Position numbers and translations under genes: made by a program. Under the pieces are notes generated by a model, which was not told where the DNA came from, did not search any database, and saw nothing but the letters and a program-made list of their open reading frames with translations. A DNA stretch of 38,430 nt from Desulfobacula sp. (GTDB taxonomy: Bacteria; Desulfobacterota; Desulfobacteria; Desulfobacterales; Desulfobacteraceae), in contig JANQML010000248.1 in NCBI GenBank assembly GCA_028280105.1, positions 1-38,430 on the forward strand. The letters are read 5' to 3'. Positions 7,926 through 17,766 of this stretch are shown in pieces. Positions within the stretch are counted from its first letter, which is position 1. Every line of letters starts with the position of its first letter.

Positions 7926-7939
7926 ACTGAGCGCTCGTT
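7926..7939. promoter_or_regulatory. TetR-type operator 2 (GAGCGCTC palindrome)
   Basis: The core GAGCGCTC (7929-7936) repeats the operator 1 core; flanking bases ACT and GTT are only partly symmetric. It lies about 90 bases upstream of the plus-strand tetR start, consistent with autoregulation. No convincing promoter pair for tetR could be picked out nearby, although a TTGACA is present at 7890-7895. Confidence 0.55.
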
Positions 7940-8024
7940 CGTAGAAATTTAAGGCAGGAACGGTCTTGGCCGGATATGTCATTTCATGTTTAAGCCGTCA
8001 TGACCTGTCCGGGTTAAAAAAGGA

Positions 8025-8699
8025 ATGACTGGTTTGGTACAAAAAAAAAGAGAACACCCCCCTCTTTCGGATACGTCGGATACGGATGTTCCGACACAGA
8101 TAAAAAATCCGGATCTGGTCCGCGAAAAAAGACGCCGGATTATCGACTCCACCGTAAGGCTCTTTATCAAGCACGGATATCACAAAACCACCACCCGCAT
8201 GATCGCAAAAGCGGCTAATTTTTCCATTGGCTCGTTGTATGAGTATGTCAGTTCAAAGGAAGATCTGCTCTATCTGGTTTGCCACGCCATTCATGAAGAG
8301 GTAAGAACTGCGGTCGAAAGTGCCCTGTCTGATTCCGGGGAGGGGAAAGAACAATTGTCCGAGGCCATCCGCCAGTATCTTCTGGTATGTGACAGAATGG
8401 CGGATCATATTCTTTTGATTTACCAGGTCACCCAGTTTTTGCCTAAAAAATGGCAGGAACGGGTCCTTTCCAATGAACTGGATATCACACGGATTTTTAT
8501 TGATGTCCTCTCGTCGCTGTCCGGCCGGGACGGGATCCCCAGGCTTGAACAGAATGTCCTGAATCTGGTTGGGAACAATATCTCGGTATTGGGACAGATG
8601 TGGGCGTTCAGACGATGGCATCTGCAAAAAGAGTATGCGCTTGAGACGTATATTCAGATTCAGACCCGGTTTATCCTTGGATTGATTTTTAACCGATAG
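8025..8699 (+). CDS. TetR/AcrR-family transcriptional regulator
   Basis: This protein of up to 224 residues has the TetR helix-turn-helix at about residues 36-85 (RRIIDSTVRLFIKHGYHKTT then IAKAANFSIGSLYEYVSSKE). A mostly helical ligand-binding domain of the kind seen in FadR/PsrA-like acyl-CoA-responsive repressors follows. The ATG at 8025 touches its nearest GGA, so a TTG at 8034, spaced about 9 bases from AAGGA, is a plausible alternative start; the first residues before the HTH are not conserved either way. The gene is divergent from the acyl-CoA dehydrogenase operon and precedes icmF by 90 bases. It probably represses both flanking units through the two GAGCGCTC sites and is released by an acyl-CoA. 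The ligand is inferred. Confidence 0.88.
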   Translation: MTGLVQKKREHPPLSDTSDTDVPTQIKNPDLVREKRRRIIDSTVRLFIKHGYHKTTTRMIAKAANFSIGSLYEYVSSKEDLLYLVCHAIHEEVRTAVESALSDSGEGKEQLSEAIRQYLLVCDRMADHILLIYQVTQFLPKKWQERVLSNELDITRIFIDVLSSLSGRDGIPRLEQNVLNLVGNNISVLGQMWAFRRWHLQKEYALETYIQIQTRFILGLIFNR

Positions 8700-8719
8700 T
8701 CAGGGGGAGATGCACCCCA

Positions 8720-8752
8720 TTGACATTTAAATCATACTGATATTTAAATCAT
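8720..8752 (+). promoter_or_regulatory. Possible icmF promoter with 17-base-period direct repeat
   Basis: TTGACA at 8720-8725 overlaps the first copy of an 11-base direct repeat, ATTTAAATCAT (8725-8735 and 8742-8752). The repeat period is 17 bases. The -10 element would be poor (TTTAAA at 8743-8748), so this may instead be a regulator site on one face of the helix. The gene could equally be read from the tetR promoter. Confidence 0.3.
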
Positions 8753-8789
8753 CTGGTCGGTTCAGTGAGATGAAACAGGAGAAAAAGAT

Positions 8790-11700
8790 ATGGAAACAAA
8801 GGTCTACATCCCTCAGTATCCGGTAAAGGTTGTCACGGCCACGTCGTTGTTTGACGGTCATGACGCGGCAATCAATATCATGCGAAGAATTCTGCAGGAT
8901 TCAGGAGCTGAGGTGATTCACATCGGCCACAACCGGTCGGTCAAAGAAATCGTGGATGCGGCCATTGAAGAAGATGCCCAGGGGATTGCCGTATCGAGCT
9001 ACCAGGGCGGGCATGTTGAATTTTTTAAATATATGGTGGATCTGTTAAAAGAGAAGGATGCCACCCATATCAAGGTCTTTGGCGGTGGCGGCGGGGTGAT
9101 CATCCCTGCCGAGATCAAGGAACTTCAGGCGTATGGGGTGACCCGGATCTATTCCCCTGAAGATGGAACCCGCATGGGGCTTCAGGGTATGATCAACGGG
9201 ATGATACAGGCCATGGACCGAACCGGTGACGATACCCGGCCCCTGGATGTGAACCGGCTGAATGTTGAAGACAAAGGCGTCACCGCCCGGTTTATATCTG
9301 CCGTACAGGAAGCCGGGGTCAATGATTCCGGATTGCTGGAAAAAATCATGGCCGACCTGTCGGAACTCACCGAAAAAAAGAATACCCCGGTGATCGGTCT
9401 GACCGGCACCGGCGGGGCCGGCAAATCATCTCTCACCGACGAGCTGATCAACCGGATTCTCATGGATCTGACATCGATAAATATTGCCGTAATTTCGTGT
9501 GATCCGTCCCGGCGGAAAACCGGGGGCGCCCTTTTGGGAGACCGGATCCGGATGAATTCCATTGAGACCGGGCGGGTGTATATGCGATCCCTTGCCACCC
9601 GGCGGTCCCAGACCGAACTTCCCGAAGCGCTGGGGCCGGCCATTGAAATTGTAAAGGCAGCCGGCTATGACATGATCCTTGTTGAAACCGCCGGGATCGG
9701 GCAGGGGGATTCCAGGGTGGTGGACCTGGTGGATCTGTCCGTCTATGTGATGACAGCGGAGTTTGGTGCCCCTTCCCAGCTTGAGAAGATCGATATGCTC
9801 GATTACGCAGATATCGTCGTGGTGAACAAATATGAGAAAAACGGAAGCGAAGACGCCATACGGGATGTCAGAAAGCAAGTTCAGCGGAACCGGAAAGCCT
9901 TTGATACAGACCCCAAAGAACTGCCGGTGTTCGGGACCATTGCCTCCAAATTTAACGACGACGGGGTCACGGCATTTTACCACGGGCTTCTGGATCTGAT
10001 CAGAGAGAAGAAACAGATCCAATGCCAGTCCTCACTGCCCCGGCCGGAAAAAAAGGAATCCTCTTCAAAGACCATCATCATCCCGGGCAACCGGGTCCAG
10101 TACCTGGCACAGATCGCCGATACCGTCCGGGATTATCACTCCCGGACAAAGGACCAGGCGCAGAAAATCCGGGACCGGTGGCATTACGAAGAGACCCTGG
10201 AACAGTTAAAATCCCTGGAAGACGATACGCTGATATCCCGATTGAAAACAGTGCTGAAACAGGCCCGGGACCAAGTCAGCAAAGAGAGTGACAAGGTGTT
10301 GGATGAATTCAGCAGCCATGAGGATCACTATCTCAAAGACGAGCTGGTCTATCATGTCCGGGACCGGGAGATCCGGACCCCGCTCTTCAGCCGTTCCCTC
10401 TCCCATTCGAAAATTCCAAAGATCTGCATCCCCAAATTCGAAGACCCGGGCGAGCAGTATATCTGGATGAGAAAAGAGAATCTTGCGGGATTCTTTCCTT
10501 ACACCGCAGGGGTTTTTCCGTTGAAACGGGCGGATGAAGATCCCACCCGGATGTTTGCCGGTGAAGGCGGACCCCAGGACACCAATAACCGGTTTAAACT
10601 CCTGTCGGCTGCCTATCCGGCCAAACGGCTCTCCACGGCGTTTGACTCCGTTACGCTTTACGGCTTTGACCCGGATATCCGCCCGGATATTTACGGAAAG
10701 ATCGGTACGTCCGGTGTCTCCATCTGCACCCTGGATGATATGAAAACCCTGTATGACGGATTTGATCTGTGTGCGCCCAATACATCGGTGTCTATGACCA
10801 TAAACGGGCCGGCCCCCATGATGCTGGCCATGTTTTTGAATACCGCCATCAGCCAGCAGACGGCTGAATTCAGGGAGGAGAACGGTCGGGAACCGGATGA
10901 AGACGAACGGCTTAAGATCAAATCATATGCCCTGTCCAATGTGAGGGGAACGGTACAGGCCGATATCCTGAAAGAGGACCAGGGCCAGAACACCTGTATT
11001 TTTTCCATTAACTTTGCCCTGAAGATGATGGGGGATATCCAGCAGTATTTTATCGATCACCGGGTGAAAAATTTCTATTCGGTTTCCATTTCCGGTTACC
11101 ATATTGCCGAAGCCGGCGCCAATCCGATCACCCAGTTGGCACTGACCCTGGCAAACGGATTTACCTATGTGGAGTATTACCTCTCCCGGGGTATGGACAT
11201 TGATGAGTTTGCCCCGTCTCTCTCCTTTTTCTTTTCCAATGGTATGGACCCGGAATATACGGTTATCGGGCGGGTGGCCCGGCGGATCTGGGCCGTTGCC
11301 ATGAAGTATCTGTACAAGGGCAATGAGAAATCACAGAAACTCAAATACCACATTCAGACGTCGGGCCGGTCTCTGCACAGCCAGGATATCCAGTTTAATG
11401 ATATCCGGACCACCCTGCAGGGGCTTTGCGCCGTGTATGATAATTGCAACAGCCTCCATACCAACGCGTTTGATGAAGCCATCACCACCCCTTCCACCGA
11501 GTCGGTCCGGCGGGCCCTGGCCATTCAACTGATCGTGAACCGGGAATGGGGGCTGGCCAAGAATGAGAATCCCCTGCAGGGCAGTTTTATTGTGGATGAA
11601 CTGACCGATCTGGTGGAAGAGGCGGTACTGGTGGAATTTGAAAGAATCAATCAGAGGGGCGGCGTACTGGGGGCCATGGAGACCGGTTACCAGCGGGGGA

Positions 11701-12050
11701 AAATCCAGGAAGAATCCATGTATTATGAGTCGCTCAAACATTCGGGCAAGCTGCCCCTGATCGGTGTCAACACCTTCCAGGACCCGGATGCCGATTATGA
11801 GGGGATGGCGGATCATCTGGAATTGTCCCGGGCCACGGACGATCAGAAAGACAACCAGCTGAAACGGCTTTCGTCCTTTCAGCAACGGCATGCGGATCAT
11901 TCCCAAAAAGCGATTGATGATTTAAAAGCCGTGGTTTTAAACAACGGCAATATTTTTGAACAACTCATGGAGACGGTCCAGGCCTGCAGCCTGGGAACCA
12001 TTACCAATGCATTGTATGAGGTGGGGGGAAAATACCGCCGGAACATGTAA
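8790..12050 (+). CDS. icmF: Fused isobutyryl-CoA mutase (adenosylcobalamin-dependent, with G-protein chaperone domain)
   Basis: This 1086-residue protein fuses all parts of an acyl-CoA mutase. Residues 1-140 are the cobalamin-binding domain with the lower-ligand His24 in FDGHDAA. Residues about 195-450 are a MeaI-type GTPase with P-loop GTGGAGKS at 206-213 that loads and protects B12. The substrate-binding TIM barrel follows a linker and runs from about 540 to the end ([61 protein letters not shown]). These stretches are of the IcmF and not the methylmalonyl-CoA mutase type. IcmF interconverts isobutyryl- and butyryl-CoA, and also isovaleryl- and pivalyl-CoA. CAGGAGA precedes the ATG. Together with the flanking acyl-CoA genes it suggests entry of a branched C4 or C5 acid into beta-oxidation. 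Which substrate is physiological cannot be read here. Confidence 0.93.
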   Translation: METKVYIPQYPVKVVTATSLFDGHDAAINIMRRILQDSGAEVIHIGHNRSVKEIVDAAIEEDAQGIAVSSYQGGHVEFFKYMVDLLKEKDATHIKVFGGGGGVIIPAEIKELQAYGVTRIYSPEDGTRMGLQGMINGMIQAMDRTGDDTRPLDVNRLNVEDKGVTARFISAVQEAGVNDSGLLEKIMADLSELTEKKNTPVIGLTGTGGAGKSSLTDELINRILMDLTSINIAVISCDPSRRKTGGALLGDRIRMNSIETGRVYMRSLATRRSQTELPEALGPAIEIVKAAGYDMILVETAGIGQGDSRVVDLVDLSVYVMTAEFGAPSQLEKIDMLDYADIVVVNKYEKNGSEDAIRDVRKQVQRNRKAFDTDPKELPVFGTIASKFNDDGVTAFYHGLLDLIREKKQIQCQSSLPRPEKKESSSKTIIIPGNRVQYLAQIADTVRDYHSRTKDQAQKIRDRWHYEETLEQLKSLEDDTLISRLKTVLKQARDQVSKESDKVLDEFSSHEDHYLKDELVYHVRDREIRTPLFSRSLSHSKIPKICIPKFEDPGEQYIWMRKENLAGFFPYTAGVFPLKRADEDPTRMFAGEGGPQDTNNRFKLLSAAYPAKRLSTAFDSVTLYGFDPDIRPDIYGKIGTSGVSICTLDDMKTLYDGFDLCAPNTSVSMTINGPAPMMLAMFLNTAISQQTAEFREENGREPDEDERLKIKSYALSNVRGTVQADILKEDQGQNTCIFSINFALKMMGDIQQYFIDHRVKNFYSVSISGYHIAEAGANPITQLALTLANGFTYVEYYLSRGMDIDEFAPSLSFFFSNGMDPEYTVIGRVARRIWAVAMKYLYKGNEKSQKLKYHIQTSGRSLHSQDIQFNDIRTTLQGLCAVYDNCNSLHTNAFDEAITTPSTESVRRALAIQLIVNREWGLAKNENPLQGSFIVDELTDLVEEAVLVEFERINQRGGVLGAMETGYQRGKIQEESMYYESLKHSGKLPLIGVNTFQDPDADYEGMADHLELSRATDDQKDNQLKRLSSFQQRHADHSQKAIDDLKAVVLNNGNIFEQLMETVQACSLGTITNALYEVGGKYRRNM

Positions 12051-12076
12051 GAACGCCTATTCGGGAGATAAGGAAT

Positions 12077-13252
12077 ATGAAAAAATCAGTCATTGTCAGT
12101 GCCGTTCGAACGGCTCTGGGCAGTTTTGGGGGATCATTGAGCACCATTGGTGCCACAGATCTGGGGGGCATGGTCATTCAGGAGGTATTAAAGAGAGCCG
12201 GGGTTGACGGATCACTGGTGAACGAATGCATCATGGGCATGGTCCTGCCCTGCGGATACGGGCAGAACCCCGGGAATATCGCCGCTGTAAAGGCCGGGCT
12301 GCCAAAGGAAATCGAATCCATTACCGTGAACAAGGTCTGCGGCTCGTCTTTGAAAGCCGTGATGCTGGCCGATCAGGCCATCCGGTGCGGTGATGCCGAT
12401 ATCGTGGTGGCCGGCGGCATGGAGAATATGAGCATGGCCCCGTATTACATGGAAAAGGCCCGGTGGGGTCACCGCATGGGGCCAGGAACCATTCAGGACC
12501 ACATGGTCCATGACGGACTCTGGGATATTATCAACGATTTTCACATGGGCATGTCCAACGAACTCTGCTCTGAAAAATATGATGTCAGCCGCGAGGATCA
12601 GGACCGGTTTGCCGCAGAATCCTATAAACGGGCCAATGCCGCCGTTTCAGACGACCGGTTCAAGGATGAGATCATGCCGGTTTCCATTCCCCGGAAAAAG
12701 GGGGACCCAAAAATATTTGACCGGGATGAATGTCCCCAGGAAACCGCTTATGAGGCATTGTCCAAAATGCGCCCGGCGTTTAAGAAAAACGGGGTGGGAA
12801 CGGCCGGTAACGCCTCCATCATCTCGGACGGGGCATCGGCCGTGCTGCTCATGAGCGAGGAAAAGGCCGAAGAACTGGGGTGCACGGTGATGGCCCAAGT
12901 GGGTGCCCAGGCATCGGTCGGTATTGATATGAAATATGTTCTGGTGGCACCCATCTGGGGAATCCCGAAAGTACTTGAAAAAGAGGGGCTTTCCATTTCA
13001 GATATCGATCTGTTTGAAATTAACGAGGCATTCTCCGGCTCTTCCGTGGGAATTATCAAGACCCTGGGTCTGGATCCGGAAAAGGTGAATGTCAACGGCG
13101 GCAGTGTGGCGCTGGGGCATCCCATCGGGGCCAGCGGGGCAAGGATTTTGACAACACTTATCCATGAGATGCAGAAGCGCGATGTGCAGACCGGCCTTGC
13201 CACCCTCTGCCTGGGCGGCGGAGAAGCCGTATCCCTTATTGTAAGACGATAG
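12077..13252 (+). CDS. Acetyl-CoA C-acyltransferase (thiolase)
   Basis: This 391-residue thiolase II-type enzyme cleaves acetoacetyl-CoA with CoA to two acetyl-CoA. The acyl-accepting Cys88 lies in NKVCGSSLKAV, His348 in ALGHPIGASG and the second Cys in TLCLGGGEAV (about 378); the NEAF motif is also present. It follows icmF by 26 bases and precedes the 3-hydroxyacyl-CoA dehydrogenase, forming the terminal steps of beta-oxidation. The active-site end reads GGGEAV where many degradative thiolases have GGGMGV or GGGQGV, so chain-length preference is uncertain. Confidence 0.9.
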   Translation: MKKSVIVSAVRTALGSFGGSLSTIGATDLGGMVIQEVLKRAGVDGSLVNECIMGMVLPCGYGQNPGNIAAVKAGLPKEIESITVNKVCGSSLKAVMLADQAIRCGDADIVVAGGMENMSMAPYYMEKARWGHRMGPGTIQDHMVHDGLWDIINDFHMGMSNELCSEKYDVSREDQDRFAAESYKRANAAVSDDRFKDEIMPVSIPRKKGDPKIFDRDECPQETAYEALSKMRPAFKKNGVGTAGNASIISDGASAVLLMSEEKAEELGCTVMAQVGAQASVGIDMKYVLVAPIWGIPKVLEKEGLSISDIDLFEINEAFSGSSVGIIKTLGLDPEKVNVNGGSVALGHPIGASGARILTTLIHEMQKRDVQTGLATLCLGGGEAVSLIVRR

Positions 13253-13345
13253 GATCAGGGCAGAGCCGGTGTTAAACGGCGTAAACCGTTATCATATGAA
13301 AAAGGGTTGGATGATAATTAATACTATAGACAGGAGAGTAATCAA

Positions 13346-14197
13346 ATGGAAGTGAAACGCTTTGGCGTAATCGGATCCGGGCAGATGGGGAACGGAATTG
13401 CCCAGGTTGCGGCTGCCAGCGGCCTTGACGTGGTCATGAGTGATATCAAAGAAGAGTTCTGTGAAAAGGGAATGGGAGTGATCTCAAACAGCCTGGGCCG
13501 GCTGGTGAAAAAAGAGAAGATCAGTGAGAAGGAAAGATCCGGTATCCTGGGACGAATCACCACGACCACCGATCTCAACGACATGGCATCCGTGGATTTT
13601 GTGGTGGAAGCGGCTGTGGAGCAGCAGGATCTGAAGTTTAAGATATTTGAAGACCTGGACAGGATCTGTCCGCCAGATACCATTTTATCCACCAACACAT
13701 CCTCCATACCCATCGGTAGAATTGCCGCCAGAACCGGCCGGCCGGAAAAGGTCATCGGCATGCACTTTATGAATCCGGTGCCGCTGATGAAACTGGTGGA
13801 GGTGATCAAGGGGATGGCCACGTCGGATGAGACCTTTGATATTACCTGGGCATTGTGTGAAAGATTCGGAAAGACCCCGGCCAGATCAAATGATTTTCCC
13901 GGATTTATTGCCAACCGGATTCTGATGCCCATGATCAATGAGGCGATCTTCTGCCTCTATCAGAGTGTGGGCGAACCCGAAGATATCGATACGGTGATGA
14001 AATTGGGGATGAACCACCCCATGGGACCGCTGGCCCTGGCCGACCTCATCGGGCTTGACACCTGCCTGGCCATTATGGAAACCCTGTACGACGGGTTTAA
14101 AGATTCCAAATACCGGCCCTGTCCGCTGCTGCGAAAGTATGTGGAAGCCGGCTGGCTGGGGCGGAAGACCGGCAAAGGGTTTTATGACTATGCCTGA
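13346..14197 (+). CDS. hbd: 3-hydroxybutyryl-CoA dehydrogenase
   Basis: This 283-residue NAD(P)-dependent dehydrogenase has the N-terminal Rossmann motif GVIGSGQMGNGIAQVAA. The catalytic His is in IGMHFMNPVPLMKLVE, with the conserved STNTSSIPI before it. The C-terminal helical domain contains GFIANRILMPMINEA and MGPLALADLIGLD. It oxidises (S)-3-hydroxybutyryl-CoA to acetoacetyl-CoA. AGGAGAG precedes the ATG, and the gene ends the plus-strand unit before a strong hairpin. With the thiolase it would complete oxidation of butyryl-CoA made by IcmF from isobutyryl-CoA, which needs no carboxylase. Confidence 0.92.
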   Translation: MEVKRFGVIGSGQMGNGIAQVAAASGLDVVMSDIKEEFCEKGMGVISNSLGRLVKKEKISEKERSGILGRITTTTDLNDMASVDFVVEAAVEQQDLKFKIFEDLDRICPPDTILSTNTSSIPIGRIAARTGRPEKVIGMHFMNPVPLMKLVEVIKGMATSDETFDITWALCERFGKTPARSNDFPGFIANRILMPMINEAIFCLYQSVGEPEDIDTVMKLGMNHPMGPLALADLIGLDTCLAIMETLYDGFKDSKYRPCPLLRKYVEAGWLGRKTGKGFYDYA

Positions 14198-14250
14198 TCC
14201 GGCCGGATACCTAATAATCCGTTAAAAAGAATCTTGTCATTGAAAATCGG

Positions 14251-14276
14251 ACCGGCCCTGGAAAACCAGGGCCGGT
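14251..14276. terminator. Intrinsic terminator between convergent hbd and ppdK
   Basis: A perfect 11-base stem, ACCGGCCCTGG / CCAGGGCCGGT, closes an AAAA loop. The following T-run is short on the plus strand (TTTATT), but the position between convergent genes fits a shared terminator. Confidence 0.75.
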
Positions 14277-14317
14277 TTATTGCTTAAGAATTGCTTAAGG
14301 TAAGAAAAGGTCGTTTC

Positions 14318-17029
14318 CTATGGAAACTTGATGGCTGCCTGGGCTGCAGCCAGCCGGGCGATGGGCACCCGGTAGGGGGAGCAGGAGACATAGGTCAGAC
14401 CGGATTTGTGGCAAAATTCCACAGATGCGGGATCCCCGCCGTGTTCGCCGCAAATCCCGAGTTTGATATCCGGCCGGGTTTTACGGCCCCGTTCCACGGA
14501 AGTCTCAATCAACGAACCCACGGCTTCTTGGTCCAGGGTTTCAAACGGATCGGAATTTAAGACGGCATTATCAATATAATCGTTCATAAACGATCCGATA
14601 TCGTCCCGTGAAAACCCAAATGTCATCTGGGTCAGGTCGTTGGTACCGAATGAGAAGAATTCCGCGGTTTCGGCCATTTTATCGGCAATGAGAGCGGCCC
14701 TGGGGATTTCGATCATGGTACCGAACATATGGGGGATGGATTCAATACCAAACTCCCCTGTGACTTGGCCATAGATATCGTCGGCAATCTGTTTGACAAA
14801 TTCAAGCTCTTTTTCGTTGCAGGTCACCGGAACCATGATTTCCGGCATTGGCTGTTTACCGGCCCGGATCAGTTCGGCGCTGGCCTCAAAGATCGCCTTG
14901 ATCTGCATCTGTGTGATTTCCGGAAAGGTGATTCCCAGCCGGACGCCGCGATGCCCGATCATGGGGTTGGATTCCTTGAGCAGTTCGCCGCGTTTGATCA
15001 CCTCTTCCAGGTCAATACTCAGGGCAGCGGCAATCTCCATCTGATTCTCCTTTTCCTGGGGAATGAACTCATGGAGCGGCGGGTCCAGCAGCCGCAGGGT
15101 GACGGGCAGGCCATCCATGACATCCAGGGTGTGGCTGATCTCACGTTTAACAAACGGAAAGAGTTCATCCAGTGCCTGCATGCGTTCGTCACGGCTTCGG
15201 CTCAGAATCATCTTTCGCAGCAAAAAGAGTGCTTTTTCCGAGTCTGCCCCGTAAAACATATGCTCGGTTCTGAACAATCCAATTCCTTCGGCACCGAATG
15301 AAATGGCTTTTTCGGCATCTTCAGGTGTATCGGCATTGGTTCGCACCTTCATGGTGCGGAAGGTATCGGCAATCTCCATGAACTTTTTAAACCTGGGATT
15401 TTCCGTGGCATCTTTCATGCGAAGTTTGCCCTCATAGACAACGCCTTTGGTTCCGTTGAGGGTTACAAAATCTCCCTCGTTCAAAACATGGGCCCCCACC
15501 CTGGCCACCTTATTTTTAACGTCTATTTTAAGGGCACCGGCACCGACGATGCAGCATTTTCCCCAGCCTCTTGCCACAAGCGCCGCATGACTGGTCATGC
15601 CGCCGCGTGCGGTGAGAATGGCCCGGGCCGCTCTCATGCCTTCGATGTCTTCCGGGTTGGTTTCATCCCTGACCAGGATGACGTCCTTATCCATCCGGGC
15701 CCATTTGACCGCGTCTTCCGAGGTGAAGACAATCTGTCCGAAGGAACCGCCCGGACCTGCGGGCAGCCCTTCTGCAATTTTAACCGCGGTCTGTTCATGT
15801 TCCGGGTCCACCACCGGGTGGAGCAGGTCATCAAGATTTTTCGGATTGATGCGGCAGATCATGGTCGGTGTATCGATCAGCCCTTCGTCAAGCATATCCA
15901 TGGCCATATTCAGTGCCGCGGTTACCGTCCGTTTACCCACCCGGCACTGAAGCATGTAAAGCTTGCCTTCCTGTATGGTGAACTCGATATCCTGCATATC
16001 CTTGTAATGGGTCTCCAAAAGGGTTCGGATCTCCACCAGTTGGTCGTATAGTTCAGGCATGGACTCTTCAAGGGAATCCAGATCCTTGTTCTGATCATTT
16101 TTGGTATCGTTGTTCAACGGGTTGGGAGTCCGGGTGCCGGCCACAACATCCTCTCCCTGGGCATTGACCAGCCATTCCCCGTAGAATTTATTCTCCCCTG
16201 TGGCCGGATCACGGGTAAATGCAACACCGGTGGCCGATGTGTTTCCCATGTTTCCGAAAACCATGGACTGGACATTGACAGCCGTGCCCCAGGCGTCGGG
16301 GATATGCTCAATCCGGCGATAGGAGACGGCCCGTTTTCCGTTCCAGCTTTTGAATACCGCTCCAATGGATCCCATCAGCTGGGCTTTGGGATCGTCGGGG
16401 AAATCGGTTTTCAAGTAATCCCTGACCTTGTTTTTAAACCGTTCGCACAGGGTTTTTAAATCATCAACTAAGATATCGGTATCGTTGAGATAGCCTTTGT
16501 CGTTTTTCAGGTTGTTCATCATCATTTCAAGGTGGAGCCGAATACCGAGCCCATCTTCGGGCTCGATCTGTTCGGCCTTTTCCATGACCACATCCGAATA
16601 CATCATGATCAGGCGACGGTAGGCATCATAGACAAACCATTCGTTTCCCGTTTTTCTGATCAGACCGGGAATCGTGCTTGAACAGAGGCCGACATTGAGA
16701 ATGGTTTCCATCATTCCGGGCATGGAGCTTCTGGCACCGGACCGGCAGGAGACCAGCAACGGGTTGTCTTTATCTCCGAATCTCATTTCCATTTGGGTTT
16801 CAATGGCCGACATGGCCGCATCCACTTGTGCTTCAAATGCAGGTGGAAATTTTTGGTCCTGATCAAAGTAATCATTACAGCATTCCGTGGAGATGGTAAA
16901 TCCGGCCGGAACCGGGAGGCCCAGTTTTGCCATCTCAGCCAGGTTGGCACCCTTACCGCCAAGCAGGTTCTTTAAGGATGCATCTCCGTCTGTCTGGCTG
17001 GGGCCGAACTGATAAATATAATTGGTCAT
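14318..17029 (-). CDS. ppdK: Pyruvate, phosphate dikinase
   Basis: This 903-residue protein has the expected domain order. The ATP-grasp part (LLGGKGANLAEMAKLGLPVP, VSCRSGARSSMPGMMETILN) is followed by the swivelling phosphohistidine domain with His481 in GGMTSHAALVARGWGK, and by the PEP/pyruvate-binding barrel with the catalytic Cys at about 860 in GICGEHGGDP. It interconverts pyruvate, ATP and phosphate with PEP, AMP and PPi, here probably for gluconeogenesis from acetyl-CoA and pyruvate. The start at 17029 fits the family N-terminus; AGGGAA lies about a dozen bases upstream. It is transcribed alone, separated from the next upstream gene by about 200 bases. Confidence 0.95.
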   Translation of the reverse strand: MTNYIYQFGPSQTDGDASLKNLLGGKGANLAEMAKLGLPVPAGFTISTECCNDYFDQDQKFPPAFEAQVDAAMSAIETQMEMRFGDKDNPLLVSCRSGARSSMPGMMETILNVGLCSSTIPGLIRKTGNEWFVYDAYRRLIMMYSDVVMEKAEQIEPEDGLGIRLHLEMMMNNLKNDKGYLNDTDILVDDLKTLCERFKNKVRDYLKTDFPDDPKAQLMGSIGAVFKSWNGKRAVSYRRIEHIPDAWGTAVNVQSMVFGNMGNTSATGVAFTRDPATGENKFYGEWLVNAQGEDVVAGTRTPNPLNNDTKNDQNKDLDSLEESMPELYDQLVEIRTLLETHYKDMQDIEFTIQEGKLYMLQCRVGKRTVTAALNMAMDMLDEGLIDTPTMICRINPKNLDDLLHPVVDPEHEQTAVKIAEGLPAGPGGSFGQIVFTSEDAVKWARMDKDVILVRDETNPEDIEGMRAARAILTARGGMTSHAALVARGWGKCCIVGAGALKIDVKNKVARVGAHVLNEGDFVTLNGTKGVVYEGKLRMKDATENPRFKKFMEIADTFRTMKVRTNADTPEDAEKAISFGAEGIGLFRTEHMFYGADSEKALFLLRKMILSRSRDERMQALDELFPFVKREISHTLDVMDGLPVTLRLLDPPLHEFIPQEKENQMEIAAALSIDLEEVIKRGELLKESNPMIGHRGVRLGITFPEITQMQIKAIFEASAELIRAGKQPMPEIMVPVTCNEKELEFVKQIADDIYGQVTGEFGIESIPHMFGTMIEIPRAALIADKMAETAEFFSFGTNDLTQMTFGFSRDDIGSFMNDYIDNAVLNSDPFETLDQEAVGSLIETSVERGRKTRPDIKLGICGEHGGDPASVEFCHKSGLTYVSCSPYRVPIARLAAAQAAIKFP

Positions 17030-17079
17030 TTTTAAATTGATTCCCTGTTATGTGTTTAAGCAAAAGTGAATAAATTTAA

Positions 17080-17108
17080 AATATTAAAAAAATTGGAATT
17101 CAAGTCAA
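17080..17108 (-). promoter_or_regulatory. Possible ppdK promoter
   Basis: On the minus strand TTGACT (17108-17103) is followed after 17 bases by AATATT (17085-17080), about 50 bases before the ppdK start. The -10 is weak and the region is AT-rich, so this is tentative. Confidence 0.35.
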
Positions 17109-17230
17109 GATAATTTTTTATTTCCCTGCAACGCAAAACGATTGGAAAGATTTAAAAGCGAGGATGGCGGATGCTTCAAGATGAACACCCCGCATCTGTG
17201 CGAGATGTCAATGAAGTGAAAAACGGTGTG

Positions 17231-17740
17231 CTAAACGTTTACTCTTTCCAGATTAAAGGATCGAAAGATGATCATTTCCCGTTCTCTTCTCCGGTCATCC
17301 AGCTTTTCATACTCAAGGGTCTTGCTCATCTCAACGGCTTTTGGTTTATCCGGAAGAGCTTCCAGGCCTTTTCCAACGGTTTTTCCGGACAGGGTATCCA
17401 TGATGACGGCATCCCGGGCATCGGTGCTGACGGCAAAGGGCACCTGATAAGAGTGGACCAGACGGGCTGCCGAGAGAATCTCCCGCTCATAGGAGCCAAT
17501 GGATCCGGCCACACAGATGACGGCCATAAACGGCCGGTTGCCGCACCAGACAATCAGGTCAACGGACGAGACATAGTCCTGGCCTTTGAACTGGACCGTC
17601 AGGGGCTCATCCACGCGAATATCCGATTTTTCGTATCCTTTTTTTTCAACCAGCCATTTTTCAACCAGCTGCCGGCTGGCTTCGGGCCCTGCATTTCGAA
17701 CGGTTTTCCCGGTGATATAGTCGGTAATCATCTCATCCAT
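17231..17740 (-). CDS. HsdR N-terminal domain-like protein with decayed nuclease motif
   Basis: This small protein (169 residues from the second Met, which is spaced about 8 bases from GAGGGA; 174 from an ATG at 17755) resembles the type I restriction R-subunit N-terminal domain, a PD-(D/E)xK nuclease fold. Recognisable parts are RQLVEKWLVEKKGY, the acidic strand SSVDLIVWCG, and ARLVHSYQVPFAVSTDARDA. The strand that should carry the catalytic ExK reads AVICVAGS, with no Glu or Lys, so DNA cleavage is unlikely. No methylase, specificity or helicase partner is nearby. It lies 26 bases after gpmI at the end of the ribosomal/obg gene string, so it may be a recruited housekeeping protein. Function unknown. 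Confidence 0.7.
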   Translation of the reverse strand: MDEMITDYITGKTVRNAGPEASRQLVEKWLVEKKGYEKSDIRVDEPLTVQFKGQDYVSSVDLIVWCGNRPFMAVICVAGSIGSYEREILSAARLVHSYQVPFAVSTDARDAVIMDTLSGKTVGKGLEALPDKPKAVEMSKTLEYEKLDDRRREREMIIFRSFNLERVNV

Positions 17741-17766
17741 TTTGAATTCCCTCATTTCAATCTTTT

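Noticed and set aside
9426-10022. A 198-codon minus-strand frame within icmF
   Set aside because: It is a shadow of the IcmF GTPase region; the plus-strand protein is fully conserved across it.
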